Source of the DNA: Edaphobacter lichenicola
GTDB lineage: Bacteria; Acidobacteriota; Terriglobia; Terriglobales; Acidobacteriaceae
NCBI RefSeq assembly: GCF_014201315.1
Contig: NZ_JACHDY010000001.1
Span: 992,001-1,056,000, forward strand
DNA length: 64,000 bases
Reading direction: 5' to 3'
A model generated the notes under the pieces. It worked only from the letters and a program-made list of their open reading frames with translations. It made no database searches and was not told the DNA's origin. The translations under genes were made by a program, and so were the position numbers. Shown in pieces: positions 7,715 to 16,346 of the stretch. Position 1 is the stretch's first letter. The number at the start of each line of letters is the position of its first letter.

Positions 7715-7768
7715 AGTTCAGAGCAGCTTGCAGGATCCGGGCCTTTGCTTCTGCTCAGATTTTGCTCT

Positions 7769-8374
7769 ATGACGCAAATCGCTCCAGCCTGGATTGTGTT
7801 GGCACATCTGCTTCGCCCGCAAGGTCGCAAGGGTGAGGTGCTTGCAGAGTTGTTGACCGACTTCCCTGAGCGGTTCGAGGAGCAGACGAGAGTCTTTCTT
7901 GCTGCCTCGGGCTTTGAGGGGAAGGAGTCGGAGGCGCGTGCTGCGGAGGTGGTTGCGTTCTGGCTGCCTGTCGGTAAGAACGAGGGACGTATCGTGCTGC
8001 AGTTTGCGGGCATCGAGACGATTTCGGATGCTGAGGCGGTCGCAGGATTGGACGTGATCGTCCCGCGAGAGGAACGGCGCGTGCTGGATGACGATTCGGT
8101 TTACATCAGTGAATTGATCGGCTGCACGGTGTATGACGGAGCGGCGGCGGTGGGTGTGGTCGAAGATGTTCAGTTTGCTACGACGGCGGATGGGGCGCGC
8201 AGGCTTACCGACGCAGCGCCGCTGCTGGAGATCACTTCGCTTGCCGGGGATGAGATTCTTATCCCGTTTGTGAAGGCGTTTTTGGTGGCAGTGGATACAG
8301 AGGCGAAACGCATCGAGATGAAGCTGCCTGAAGGTTTGATTGAGGTCAATCGAAGCTCGAGCGACAAGAGCTAG
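7769..8374 (+). CDS. rimM: Ribosome maturation factor RimM
   Basis: A 201-residue protein with the N-terminal RimM domain (WIVLAHLLRPQGRKGEVLAE) and a C-terminal PRC barrel (VYISELIGCTVYDGAAAVG ... LIPFVKAFLVAVD). RimM helps 30S head maturation and binds S19. ATG at 7769 (MTQIAPAW) is preferred to the TTG at 7745 because it starts just before the conserved domain. Its stop shares the palindrome CTAG with the stop of the convergent beta-barrel gene, a 4-bp 3' overlap. Confidence 0.93.
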   Translation: MTQIAPAWIVLAHLLRPQGRKGEVLAELLTDFPERFEEQTRVFLAASGFEGKESEARAAEVVAFWLPVGKNEGRIVLQFAGIETISDAEAVAGLDVIVPREERRVLDDDSVYISELIGCTVYDGAAAVGVVEDVQFATTADGARRLTDAAPLLEITSLAGDEILIPFVKAFLVAVDTEAKRIEMKLPEGLIEVNRSSSDKS

Positions 8375-9261
8375 AAGTGGTAGGCCACTCCTAACGAGAG
8401 GATCGGGTAGACGGGGACCCTCTTCAGGTCTTCGTTTATTTTTTTAATCTCCTGCGTGAGACTGGCCTGGGCCTCGGAGTTACTGGCGAAGCTGGTGCAT
8501 CCCTGGTTGGTACAGGCGGTACCGGTGAGGTTGACGTTGATGGTGGCCGCGCCGGTGTAGGCCACCCCGAACTCCATGGGGATGGAGAGGCGGCGGCTGG
8601 TGCGGGGAAGAATGTTGCCGAAGCCAAGGAGAAGCAGAGGGGATAGATTGCGTGGGTAGGCGAGCGACATGTTGCCGTGAACCGGGTCGCCGACGCTGTT
8701 GATGAAGGACTGGTCGCCGAGGGTGAAGCTCTGGCCGGCAGGCACGGTCGCTGTCGATGAGACTGTGTTTTTGGAGAAGAGAATCCCGGGGCTGATGTGG
8801 AAGGCGTGACCACCGGGGAACCAGTCGAGGGTGCTCTGCGAAGACCTGAAGTGAAGATTTGCGTCGTAGTTGACGCCGTCAATGCCAAATGGGTAGGCAA
8901 ACGCTAAGAAGTTGACGCCAGAGCGGAGATTGAAGCGGCGAAAGAGCGGCGTCGCCAGCTCCGCGCCGGCTCCTAACGTATTGGCCTTAATGCCAAAGGC
9001 TGCCGTGCGGAACGGCCTTTGGGACGGCAGCTTTTTGGCCACCTGGGTTGCCGGGGCGATACGGATGACTCCTTCGGCGCTGTAGGATTCGGCGGCTGAC
9101 TTATGCGATTCTTCGGTCGATAGGCTCGCTGTTGCCGGCAGGGCCAGCGCGAGTTGCGAGGGTGCAACAAGATTCGAAGGCGTCTGCTGCTGTGCTGTGA
9201 TCGTGACGCTGAGAGATGCCGACAGGAACACTGGAAGAACAGCGAGTTTTGGACGAAGCAT
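8371..9261 (-). CDS. Predicted outer-membrane beta-barrel protein
   Basis: A 296-residue protein of unknown function. Residues 1-23 look like a signal peptide (MLRPKLAVLPVFLSASLSV). The last residues LSLGVAYHF end in Phe after alternating hydrophobics, the usual outer-membrane beta-barrel C-terminal signature. The middle holds amphipathic strand-like segments (NLRSGVNFLAFAYPFG, LSPLLLLGFGNILP). The ATG at 9261 follows AAAGAG at normal spacing and is preferred to the GTG at 9285. It sits inside the rimM-trmD interval on the opposite strand, interrupting a normally compact operon. Confidence 0.6.
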   Translation of the reverse strand: MLRPKLAVLPVFLSASLSVTITAQQQTPSNLVAPSQLALALPATASLSTEESHKSAAESYSAEGVIRIAPATQVAKKLPSQRPFRTAAFGIKANTLGAGAELATPLFRRFNLRSGVNFLAFAYPFGIDGVNYDANLHFRSSQSTLDWFPGGHAFHISPGILFSKNTVSSTATVPAGQSFTLGDQSFINSVGDPVHGNMSLAYPRNLSPLLLLGFGNILPRTSRRLSIPMEFGVAYTGAATINVNLTGTACTNQGCTSFASNSEAQASLTQEIKKINEDLKRVPVYPILSLGVAYHF

Positions 9262-9427
9262 CGGGATGCTCTTTCGTCTCGCCACAATGACCTGAAGGAC
9301 CGAAGTCGAGCGCAGGTCATCATAATGAGATCCTGGAATGAGATCAGTCGCGGGGTTTCACAACTTCCGAGTGATATGGTGCAATCTGGGAGTCAGAAAA
9401 CGAGCGGCTGTAACGCACTCATCGACC

Positions 9428-10237
9428 ATGCGCTTTGACATCATTACGATCTTTCCCGATTTCTTTGCCGGGCCCTTCGACTACGGGATTCTGAAGCGTG
9501 CTCGCACGACGGGTCTGGTAGAGATTGCGACGCATGATCTGCGCAGCTTCACGCATGATCGCCATCGAACGGTGGACGACCGGCCGTTTGGTGGGGGCGA
9601 AGGGATGGTGCTGAAGGCGCAGCCAATCTATGACGCGGTGCAGTCGTTGAATCTCTCTCCGAAGGGGGAACGGGATCGAGGCAGAGAGACGGTGATTCTG
9701 CTGTCGGCGCAGGGGCAGCCGTTCACTCAGTCGCTGGCGCAGGAGCTTTCGACGACGGAGCGGGTGGTTATTCTGTGCGGGAGATATGAGGGCGTGGACG
9801 AGCGCGTCAACGAACTGCTCTGCGACCGGGAGATTTCAATTGGCGATTATGTTTTGTCGGGCGGAGAGCTGGCGGCCGCGGTGATCGTCGATGCTGTGGT
9901 ACGGCTGCTGCCGGGGGCTCTGGGGAATCCTGACTCGTCGCGATTTGAGAGCTTCGGTGCGGATGAGGTTGCGGATCTTCCTGATTCGGCGGATGGGCCT
10001 CCGCGGTCTACTTATGGGTCGGGTGGGTTGCTGGACTATCCACACTACACTCGGCCCGCGGATTTTATGGGGATGACGATCCCCGAAGCGCTGTCGGGGG
10101 GTAATCATGAGGTGATCCGGCGATGGCGGAGGAGGATGGCGCTGAAGAAGACGCTGGAGAATCGTCCGGATTTGTTGGAGAGGATCGAGATCACAGACGA
10201 GGATCGGGAGATTCTGGCGGAGCTTCGCGGTGACTAA
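9428..10237 (+). CDS. trmD: tRNA (guanine-37-N1)-methyltransferase
   Basis: A 269-residue SPOUT methyltransferase that makes m1G37 and prevents frameshifting. It opens [13 protein letters not shown], the classic TrmD start; the knot region contains [15 protein letters not shown] and [16 protein letters not shown]. The C-terminal domain ends in a helical segment ([19 protein letters not shown]). The ATG at 9428 lacks a strong Shine-Dalgarno but fits the family start exactly. An insert [19 protein letters not shown] before the YPHYTRP motif makes it slightly longer than average. A family I repeat begins 5 bp after its stop. Confidence 0.95.
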   Translation: MRFDIITIFPDFFAGPFDYGILKRARTTGLVEIATHDLRSFTHDRHRTVDDRPFGGGEGMVLKAQPIYDAVQSLNLSPKGERDRGRETVILLSAQGQPFTQSLAQELSTTERVVILCGRYEGVDERVNELLCDREISIGDYVLSGGELAAAVIVDAVVRLLPGALGNPDSSRFESFGADEVADLPDSADGPPRSTYGSGGLLDYPHYTRPADFMGMTIPEALSGGNHEVIRRWRRRMALKKTLENRPDLLERIEITDEDREILAELRGD

Positions 10238-10242
10238 AGATG

Positions 10243-10345
10243 TGTCCTGCCGGACGGGCCTCCTGCGCGGAGGACGGTCACTTCGTGACTTGTATACCTT
10301 GTTGGTGAGGGGTGAAGAGGATCGGTCCTCCCGTTGGTCGGAGGA
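10243..10345 (+). repeat. Stop-adjacent hairpin repeat, family I, locus 3 (single unit)
   Basis: A unit between trmD and rplS. The second hairpin is CCTCC(TGCGC)GGAGG and the third GTCAC(TTC)GTGAC, followed by TTGTATACC and CCTCCCGTTGGTCGG. It starts 5 bp after the trmD stop, in the transcript of a ribosomal-protein operon. Confidence 0.85.
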
Positions 10346-10418
10346 AGATGATTCCAGAGGCATTTTGCGCAGATTTCGTGTACACTAAAGGTCGAGTCCA
10401 ACATAGGAAAGTTGTGTC

Positions 10419-10778
10419 ATGTCCATTCATCCGATTATGCAGAAACTGGCCGCGAAGTTCGAGCGGACCGATTTACCCGCGTTCGCCCCCGGCGACACAG
10501 TTCGAGTTCAAGTAAAGATTCGTGAAGGCGAGAAAGAGCGTCTGCAGGCGTTTGAGGGCATGGTGATTGCCTGCCGTAAGGGCGCGCAGGGATCCTTTAC
10601 CGTTCGCAAGATGAGCTTCGGCCAGGGCGTCGAGCGCATCTTCCCGTACAACTCCAAGGTCGTCGACAAGGTGGAGAAGGTTCGCTCCTACGAGGTTCGC
10701 CGCTCGAAGCTGTTCTACCTGCGGGGTCTGCGTGGCAAGGCTGCTCGTCTGCGCGAGGTTGAGCGCGCCGCCAAGTAA
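10419..10778 (+). CDS. rplS: 50S ribosomal protein L19
   Basis: A 119-residue protein with [20 protein letters not shown] and the L19 signature [18 protein letters not shown], then [21 protein letters not shown]19 lies at the 30S-50S interface. The ATG at 10419 follows AGGAAAG. It is downstream of trmD with a family I repeat between, and a strong terminator follows. Confidence 0.96.
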   Translation: MSIHPIMQKLAAKFERTDLPAFAPGDTVRVQVKIREGEKERLQAFEGMVIACRKGAQGSFTVRKMSFGQGVERIFPYNSKVVDKVEKVRSYEVRRSKLFYLRGLRGKAARLREVERAAK

Positions 10779-10815
10779 CGATTCGGTTCCCTGATTTCCA
10801 CTGAGCTTTTCACTG

Positions 10816-10844
10816 AGCCACGACTTCGGTCGTGGCTTCGTTTT
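10816..10844 (+). terminator. Rho-independent terminator after rplS
   Basis: The 9-bp stem AGCCACGAC/GTCGTGGCT closes a TTCG tetraloop and is followed by TCGTTTT on the plus strand. It lies about 40 nt after the rplS stop and probably ends the ribosomal transcript before rnhB. Confidence 0.75.
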
Positions 10845-10876
10845 GCGTGGTGGCTATACACTCGAACGTGAAGAAC

Positions 10877-11653
10877 ATGGCCTCGATTCCCTCCACTCGC
10901 ACACTCCGAAAGGTGACGGCAGCCACTGCCAAACAGCGCATGCTGAAGCAGCTGGTGTGCAGCGATGCACCGGAGCAGGCTCTGCGGTATTACGGATTTC
11001 AGCGAATCGCCGGTGTCGATGAGGTGGGGCGTGGGGCGCTGTTTGGCCCGGTGGTGGCTGCGGCGGTGATTTTGCCGGAGGGCCTCGACGAGTTGGCGAA
11101 TGCGGGGCTGAAAGACTCCAAGCAGATGACGCGGGAGGAGCGCGAGGCGCTGGATCAGCAGATACGTGGGATGGCGCTTGCGGTTTGTGTGGCGGAGGTC
11201 GATGCGGAGACGATCGATCGGGTGAATATCTACCAGGCTACGCGGCTGGCGATGCTGGCTGCGGTTCAAGGGCTGGCGATGGTTCCCGATCATCTGCTGA
11301 TCGATGCTATGCGGCTCGATCATCCTTGCCGGCAGACGAAGCTGATCTACGGAGATGCGCTGAGCCTTTCGATTGCTGCGGCTTCGGTGATCGCGAAGGT
11401 GCATCGCGATGCGCTGATGCGTGAACTGGACGCGGTGCATCCGGGATATGGGTTGGCTTCGCACAAGGGGTATGGGACACCGGAGCATCGGCGGGCGTTG
11501 GCTGAGATTGGGCCTTGTGCTTTACACAGGAGAAGCTTCGCGCCGGTACGGGGGGTTGATCCTGATGCGGAGCTGGAGGAAGCGATGTCAGCAGAACTTC
11601 TCTTTGAGGACGCTGATCTGGATGCGGGCCTGGAGGGCGCTGAGTGGGCTTGA
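10877..11653 (+). CDS. rnhB: Ribonuclease HII
   Basis: A 258-residue protein that cleaves RNA in RNA-DNA hybrids and removes misincorporated ribonucleotides. The catalytic Asp-Glu are in RIAGVDEVGRGALFGPVV; later motifs are HLLIDAMRLDHP, AAASVIAKVHRDALM and YGLASHKGYGTPEHRRAL. The first 45 residues before the RNase H fold are a basic extension. ATG at 10877 is chosen; GTG at 10868 is possible. It overlaps the next gene by 10 bp, implying coupled translation. Confidence 0.92.
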   Translation: MASIPSTRTLRKVTAATAKQRMLKQLVCSDAPEQALRYYGFQRIAGVDEVGRGALFGPVVAAAVILPEGLDELANAGLKDSKQMTREEREALDQQIRGMALAVCVAEVDAETIDRVNIYQATRLAMLAAVQGLAMVPDHLLIDAMRLDHPCRQTKLIYGDALSLSIAAASVIAKVHRDALMRELDAVHPGYGLASHKGYGTPEHRRALAEIGPCALHRRSFAPVRGVDPDAELEEAMSAELLFEDADLDAGLEGAEWA

Positions 11654-12372
11654 AGTTGATGTGCGTGACGGCGCATCCTGACGATGAGTGCTACGCCTTT
11701 GGTGGGGCGCTGGCGTTGGCGGCGGATCGAGGAGTCGAGACGTACGTGGTTTGCCTGACGGATGGTCAGGCAGCTACGAACCGAGGCGACGCTGCGGATG
11801 GAGAGGCGCTGGGGAGTATGCGACGGGAGGAGTTTCGCGTCTCGTGTGAGGTGCTGGGCGTTACGCACTACGAGTTGATGAACTACCAGGACGCGCAGTT
11901 GGAGTTTGTCGATCTGTCGCGAGCCTCCGAAGAGCTGGTGGTGAGGATGCGAAGATTCAAGCCGGACGTTGTGATTACCTTCGGCGGCGACGGCGGACAG
12001 AACACTCACCCGGACCATATGATCGCTTCTATGGTGACAACCGCGGCGTTTCACTGGTCGGGACAGCCGAAGCGATATCCGGGGGCGGGCGATCCACATA
12101 AGGTGCAACGGCTTTACTATGTGACGGCGAACTTTGTGATGCGTGACCGACAACCGGCGATGATGATGCCGTGGAGTGTGGCTCTGGATATTCGGTCCGT
12201 GCGAGAGCGGAAGAACGAGGCGTTTCGGAGGCACGTGTCGCAGGCACCGTTGATGGAGAAGACGAAGGAGATCTTCGAGCGATATGGAGCTGAGGAGTTC
12301 TATGCACTCGCGGCTGCCACTGAGCCTCAGGTCTGCAGGTTGCAAACGGATCTGTTCGAGGGTCTGAGCTAG
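11644..12372 (+). CDS. PIG-L/LmbE-family N-deacetylase
   Basis: A 242-residue zinc-dependent deacetylase. The metal motif TAHPDDECYAFGG is near the N-terminus and the second ligand motif is NTHPDH around residue 122. The family includes GlcNAc-PI, mycothiol (MshB) and bacillithiol (BshB) deacetylases. The start is GTG at 11644, inside the end of rnhB. Whether it is a BshB cannot be decided here, since no other bacillithiol gene is visible. It is cytoplasmic (no signal), unlike the large secreted relative at 20454. Confidence 0.8.
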   Translation: MGLKLMCVTAHPDDECYAFGGALALAADRGVETYVVCLTDGQAATNRGDAADGEALGSMRREEFRVSCEVLGVTHYELMNYQDAQLEFVDLSRASEELVVRMRRFKPDVVITFGGDGGQNTHPDHMIASMVTTAAFHWSGQPKRYPGAGDPHKVQRLYYVTANFVMRDRQPAMMMPWSVALDIRSVRERKNEAFRRHVSQAPLMEKTKEIFERYGAEEFYALAAATEPQVCRLQTDLFEGLS

Positions 12373-12472
12373 TTCGGTTTCTGCACATTCGAAGACTCCA
12401 CCAGGAAGGCTCTTGCAGTTCGATGGACTGACGGGTTGAGCTTTGTTTTTTTGTGTTCCAGCGAGGTTTTTG

Positions 12473-13081
12473 ATGAGTGAGATCGATGTGGAACGTGCGG
12501 TGGACCCCATTGCGTTATTCGGCTTGTGGATGAGTGATGCAGAGGCTGCCGAGTTGAACGATCCGAATGCGGTGGCGCTGGCTACGGCTACGCGGGAGGG
12601 GGTGCCCAGTGTGCGGATGGTGTTGTTGAAACGGGTGGATGAGCTGGGGTTCTGCTTCTACACGAATGCGGAGAGTCAGAAGGGTTCGGAGCTGGCAGAG
12701 AATCCGCGGGCGTCGATGTGCTTCCACTGGAAATCGCTGCGGCGCCAGGTGCGTGTCTCGGGATCGGTGGCCGAGCTGCCGGGTGAGGATGCGGACGAGT
12801 ACTTTCATAGCCGGTCGCGGCTGAGTCAGCTTGGTGCGGCGGCTTCCGAACAGAGTCGCGTGCTGGCTTCGCGGGAGGCGCTGGTGGAGCGGGTGAAGGA
12901 GTTAGAGCGGGAGTTTCCGGGGGAGATTCCGCGACCGGATTACTGGCGAGGGTACGTGCTGTGGCCGGAGAAGATTGAGTTCTGGAAGGACGGAGAGGGA
13001 CGGCTGCACGACCGGTTTCTGTTTACGCGAAGCGGCGGAGTTTGTGGCGGAGTTTGGAATAAGGAACGATTATTTCCTTAG
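12473..13081 (+). CDS. pdxH: Pyridoxamine 5'-phosphate oxidase
   Basis: A 202-residue FMN enzyme that oxidises PNP and PMP to pyridoxal phosphate. Seen: AVALATATREGVPSVRMVLL, the FMN-binding GFCFYTNAESQKGSELAENP, then RRQVRVSGSVAEL, and the C-terminal RPDYWRGYVLWPEKIEFW. It ends VWNKERLFP, matching the WxxxRLxP end of the family. The ATG at 12473 has GAGG six bases upstream. Confidence 0.93.
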   Translation: MSEIDVERAVDPIALFGLWMSDAEAAELNDPNAVALATATREGVPSVRMVLLKRVDELGFCFYTNAESQKGSELAENPRASMCFHWKSLRRQVRVSGSVAELPGEDADEYFHSRSRLSQLGAAASEQSRVLASREALVERVKELEREFPGEIPRPDYWRGYVLWPEKIEFWKDGEGRLHDRFLFTRSGGVCGGVWNKERLFP

Positions 13082-13226
13082 AGCTGCGCGGCTCGTGAAT
13101 GATTTCAGAAGACGAAATACCGAAGGCGAGATGCGGGGGTCTCTCCACTACGTCGTGCGATGAGACTGCACGTCTCCGGTCAAGATGACGCATCTTTAGA
13201 GTTCGAAGAGGCTGAGTTTGTCTAGT

Positions 13227-13817
13227 TCAGATCCAGAGTTTTGGGAGGGCACCGGAGGGGCCGGTCAGTGGGTCGGAGTGGGGAAAGCGGACCTTGCGCA
13301 TGCTTGCGAGTGTTTCGGGGCTGGGGGCGGTGCGGCAGATGTCCCAGTGTTCGTTCTCCGGGTAGGCGCCGATCACGAGGAAGTCGTTGGAGGCCGAGAT
13401 GCGACAGTGGCCGGTACCGGTGGGGAGAACGAGGACGTCGCCGGAGTGTACGCTGAGTGATTCGCCGCCTTCGCCGCCAAGGACGAGGTCGGCGTGGCCG
13501 GCTGCAAAGCCGAGGACCTCGTGTGCGGTGGAGTGGTAGTGGTGGAAGGTGTAGACGCCGTTGCGCCACTGTGGCGGCCATCCATTGGCGGTGAAGATAC
13601 GTTCCATGGCAGAGGCGAGGTCTGCTGTTGATGAGAGAGCGTTGCGGTAGAGCAGAACGGGCAATGGGCTGTTCGGCATCCAGCCGTTGGGCTTGAGGTG
13701 AAGCTGTTCAGGCGTTGCAGTGAGCGGGCTTTCGCTTGCAGACGCTAAGGTTTTGGTGGTTGCCAGGCCGGCAGCTACGAAGCCGGTCGCGAATTGCCTG
13801 CGGTCGATTGGTGTCAT
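13227..13817 (-). CDS. Exported cupin-domain protein (YjlB-like)
   Basis: A 196-residue protein. MTPIDRRQFATGFVAAGLAT looks like a Tat-type signal. The cupin core has metal-ligand histidines in YTFHHYHSTAHEVLGFAAGH and a second motif GDVLVLPTGTGHCRIS. YjlB-type cupins are small and of unknown function; most lack a signal peptide, so this exported form is unusual. It lies 22 bp downstream of the DUF1800 gene on the same strand and is probably cotranscribed with it. Confidence 0.7.
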   Translation of the reverse strand: MTPIDRRQFATGFVAAGLATTKTLASASESPLTATPEQLHLKPNGWMPNSPLPVLLYRNALSSTADLASAMERIFTANGWPPQWRNGVYTFHHYHSTAHEVLGFAAGHADLVLGGEGGESLSVHSGDVLVLPTGTGHCRISASNDFLVIGAYPENEHWDICRTAPSPETLASMRKVRFPHSDPLTGPSGALPKLWI

Positions 13818-13839
13818 GTGGAGTTAGATGGCCTGGAGG

Positions 13840-15966
13840 TTAGCGGAGTTGGAACTCGGGGCTGCCCATGACTAGGGCGGTCAGCAGATTGAGGGTGTCG
13901 GTGGAGTTGGTGGTGGGAATTTCGGTTATTTGTTTATGGATGAGTTGATTGGTCTGGGTGGAGACGTCGTTGCCGATGAGAGTGTCTTCGAGGACGTGGA
14001 GGGCTATATCCTGGCCGGCTGCATCTGGTGGGGGTTGGTTCGTGGTGCCGTTGTGGATCTCGGCGGTGAGGAGGGCTTCGGAGAACTTGGCTCGATTGGA
14101 GCGCTCTGTGGTGGACATCTCGGGAGCGGGTGAGCTGGCGGGTTGGGACATGAGGCCGAGTGCGAGGACGTGGGCTGAGTCGAACTTTTGATTTGCGAAC
14201 TTGTTGCCGGCGAGGGAGTAGGCGAAGTTGAGGCGATCGACGAGAGCGGTGGAGTTCATCCACTGGTCGGCGGTGATGTAGTAGCCGGTGGGGGGAAGCG
14301 CGTAGTAGAGGGGCATGCCCATCGTCTTGAGGGTGTTGACCAGTGCGCCGGGGTTCACCGGGTCGGTGGCGGTGGTGCGGAAGGCGGAGGCGACGAACTC
14401 CATCGGAGTCTTGACCTTGTTGCGGAAGTACTTCCTGGAGTTGAACTCGGGCGATTGGACGAGGGTGCGGAGGATGGCTTTGATGTCTCCGTCGGTGGCG
14501 AGGTAGGTGGCAGCCATGCGATCGACGAGGGCGGGTGGCGGGTCGTCGGCTACGAAGCGCTGGGCTAATTTGTAACTGATGAAGTGCGCGGTGTGCGGGT
14601 CAGCGGCAAGGATGGTGAGAGCTTCGATTCCCTCTTTCATGCCGGTTTGCGTCGCTGCTGGAGAGGCGTTGGGTAAGACAGGCTCTGAGGAGATGGTGCG
14701 GCGCAGCCACTGTTTTGGGCCGGGCTCGTGCTTCTTGTAGTCGTATTGGAAGGGGCCACCCTGGTTGGGGCGATCGACGGTCCAGCCGGTGAGGATGGCG
14801 GAGAGTGCAGTGACGTCGGCCTGGGTGTAGCCGCCGTTGACGCCTACGGTGTGGAGCTCCATGACTTCCCTGCCGTAGTTCTCGTTGAGGCCGTGGTTGC
14901 CCTTCTTGGAGTTGGGGTTGGCGGGGTTGACTCCGTTGGCCTGGGAGTCGGGGCCTATCGATAACCAATTGTCGAGGTAGATCATCATCGCCGGGGTTTG
15001 GGCGGTGGCGAGGAGGAGGTCGCGGAACTTGCCGAGGGCGTGTTTGCGGATGGCGTCGCGCTCGAAGCTGGTGGTGTACCAGGTGTCGGAGTCTTTGCCG
15101 ATGAAGATGTTGAAGTGGTTGAACCAGAAGTCGGACATGACCTCCTGCAGCTGGCGTTCGCTGAGGATGGCTCGGAGGATCTTGGCTTGTGAGAGCTCGT
15201 CGATGAGGTAGTGGGGCGCGCCGATGTTGGCGGCCATGCCGTTGAAGATCTCGCGCTCGCGGGGGTTGAAATCGGCCAGGAGGAGATTTTTCTGGGCTTC
15301 AAGAGGACCCCCGGCTGCGACGTAGGTGGTGAAGGCGATGCGGTCGGGGACGGGGAGCTTGATGAGCATCGCCATTCGCTGATTTTTGGGGAGGGCGAAG
15401 AGCTCTCCGGCGATGCGGGCGGCGGTCTCCTGGTCGGTTTTCTTCTGGGCGGCGGCTTCGGCGTCGGTGGGTGGGGGCGTGATGAGTTGGCCGTTGGCGT
15501 TGGTCTTTTTGCTGTCGATGTCTTTGTTGAGCTTGTAGACCTGTACCTGGTACATGGCGAGGAGGAGGGGGTCGGTGGGGTAGGGGCGCTTGCCTTCGGC
15601 GGTGATGGCGATGGTGAAGTGGTCGGGAAAGAGCTGGAGGGCCTGGTCGGGCTGGAGGTTGAGGGTGGTGTAGTCGGCGAGGCGGTGGTCGAGGGCGGCG
15701 TCGGGGATGGCGGCGGGGTTGAGTTGCTGCTCGAACCACTTTTCGGGGGTGAGGGCGATTACTTTTTCGAGGTCGCCGGGGCGGGGGCCGAAGGTGAAGC
15801 GGCTGAGGAGTTGCTGGGCCCGTTCCTGCTGGGTGAGGGAGATGAGAGGGGCGGATTTGGGCGGGTTGGCCGGCTTGGACTTTGCGGGTTTGGGCGTGGG
15901 TTTGGCTTGGGGGTGCGCGGGTGCGGCGACGGCTAGAGCAAGGAGAATCGGTAAGAACCTTCGCAT
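13840..15966 (-). CDS. DUF1800-domain secreted protein
   Basis: A 708-residue protein. Residues 1-20 are a signal peptide (MRRFLPILLALAVAAPAHPQ), followed by a Pro/Lys/Ala-rich linker (to about residue 42). The DUF1800 domain follows: RAQQLLSRFTFGPRPGDLEK, VMSDFWFNHFNIFIGKD, NENYGREVMELHTVGVNGGY and DVTALSAILTGWTVDRP are all typical. The function is unknown; these proteins usually sit next to a DUF1501 partner, which is absent here. The downstream neighbour is a cupin protein. Confidence 0.85.
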   Translation of the reverse strand: MRRFLPILLALAVAAPAHPQAKPTPKPAKSKPANPPKSAPLISLTQQERAQQLLSRFTFGPRPGDLEKVIALTPEKWFEQQLNPAAIPDAALDHRLADYTTLNLQPDQALQLFPDHFTIAITAEGKRPYPTDPLLLAMYQVQVYKLNKDIDSKKTNANGQLITPPPTDAEAAAQKKTDQETAARIAGELFALPKNQRMAMLIKLPVPDRIAFTTYVAAGGPLEAQKNLLLADFNPREREIFNGMAANIGAPHYLIDELSQAKILRAILSERQLQEVMSDFWFNHFNIFIGKDSDTWYTTSFERDAIRKHALGKFRDLLLATAQTPAMMIYLDNWLSIGPDSQANGVNPANPNSKKGNHGLNENYGREVMELHTVGVNGGYTQADVTALSAILTGWTVDRPNQGGPFQYDYKKHEPGPKQWLRRTISSEPVLPNASPAATQTGMKEGIEALTILAADPHTAHFISYKLAQRFVADDPPPALVDRMAATYLATDGDIKAILRTLVQSPEFNSRKYFRNKVKTPMEFVASAFRTTATDPVNPGALVNTLKTMGMPLYYALPPTGYYITADQWMNSTALVDRLNFAYSLAGNKFANQKFDSAHVLALGLMSQPASSPAPEMSTTERSNRAKFSEALLTAEIHNGTTNQPPPDAAGQDIALHVLEDTLIGNDVSTQTNQLIHKQITEIPTTNSTDTLNLLTALVMGSPEFQLR

Positions 15967-16042
15967 AGACGCCTCTGGCTGATTAGACCTGACATCGAGT
16001 TCGAAGTTGCGTTTTGGGCTGTTTGAGAGCGGAGACGGTACC

Positions 16043-16293
16043 CCCTCCCCCCTCTGGGGTATTTTAGGCGTAAAGTCTTTTGATTCTTACACCTGCAGGC
16101 AGTGGTTGCCTCTAAGCTATTGCAAATAAATTAGTTATTCGCAAAATACTTGTTATCAAGGAGTTAGCTGAGTGATTTGGTCGGGCTTATCGGCTTTTTT
16201 GTTTCTTTACTAAGTATAGCTGGAAGAGGGTAACTGGTACGCCACGCGAATCTGCAGGATTGGCGCGGGTTTTGGTGAGTTTTGGGCTTGACA
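16043..16293 (+). repeat. Long intergenic repeat, family II, copy B
   Basis: It has the same block order as 2089-2375: CCCCCTCCCC, a GGGG arm that can pair with the preceding C run, CGTAAAGTCTT (16070s), an AT-rich middle, then GCGAATCTGC, TTGGCGCGGG, GTTTTGGGC and TTGACA. It lies in the same orientation as copy A, and both flank the 5' end of a minus-strand gene. Confidence 0.6.
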
Positions 16294-16315
16294 CGTAGAA
16301 GACCGCGTCTAGCAA
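16288..16315 (+). promoter_or_regulatory. Candidate promoter for the GNAT gene
   Basis: TTGACA (16288-16293), a 16-nt spacer and TAGCAA (16310-16315), with the ATG 31 nt further. The -35 element is the conserved end of the long repeat, so the repeat may donate promoter elements. Confidence 0.35.
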
Positions 16316-16346
16316 CGGGGTAAGAGTCGGATGGTATGGTGGGCGC

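Larger units (their letters stand above)
15967..16346. other. Gene-free divergent region
   Basis: A 380-bp interval between the DUF1800 start (minus) and a GNAT gene (plus). It holds the second long-repeat copy (16043-16293) and a promoter-like sequence at its right end (16288-16315). No gene is seen. Confidence 0.7.
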
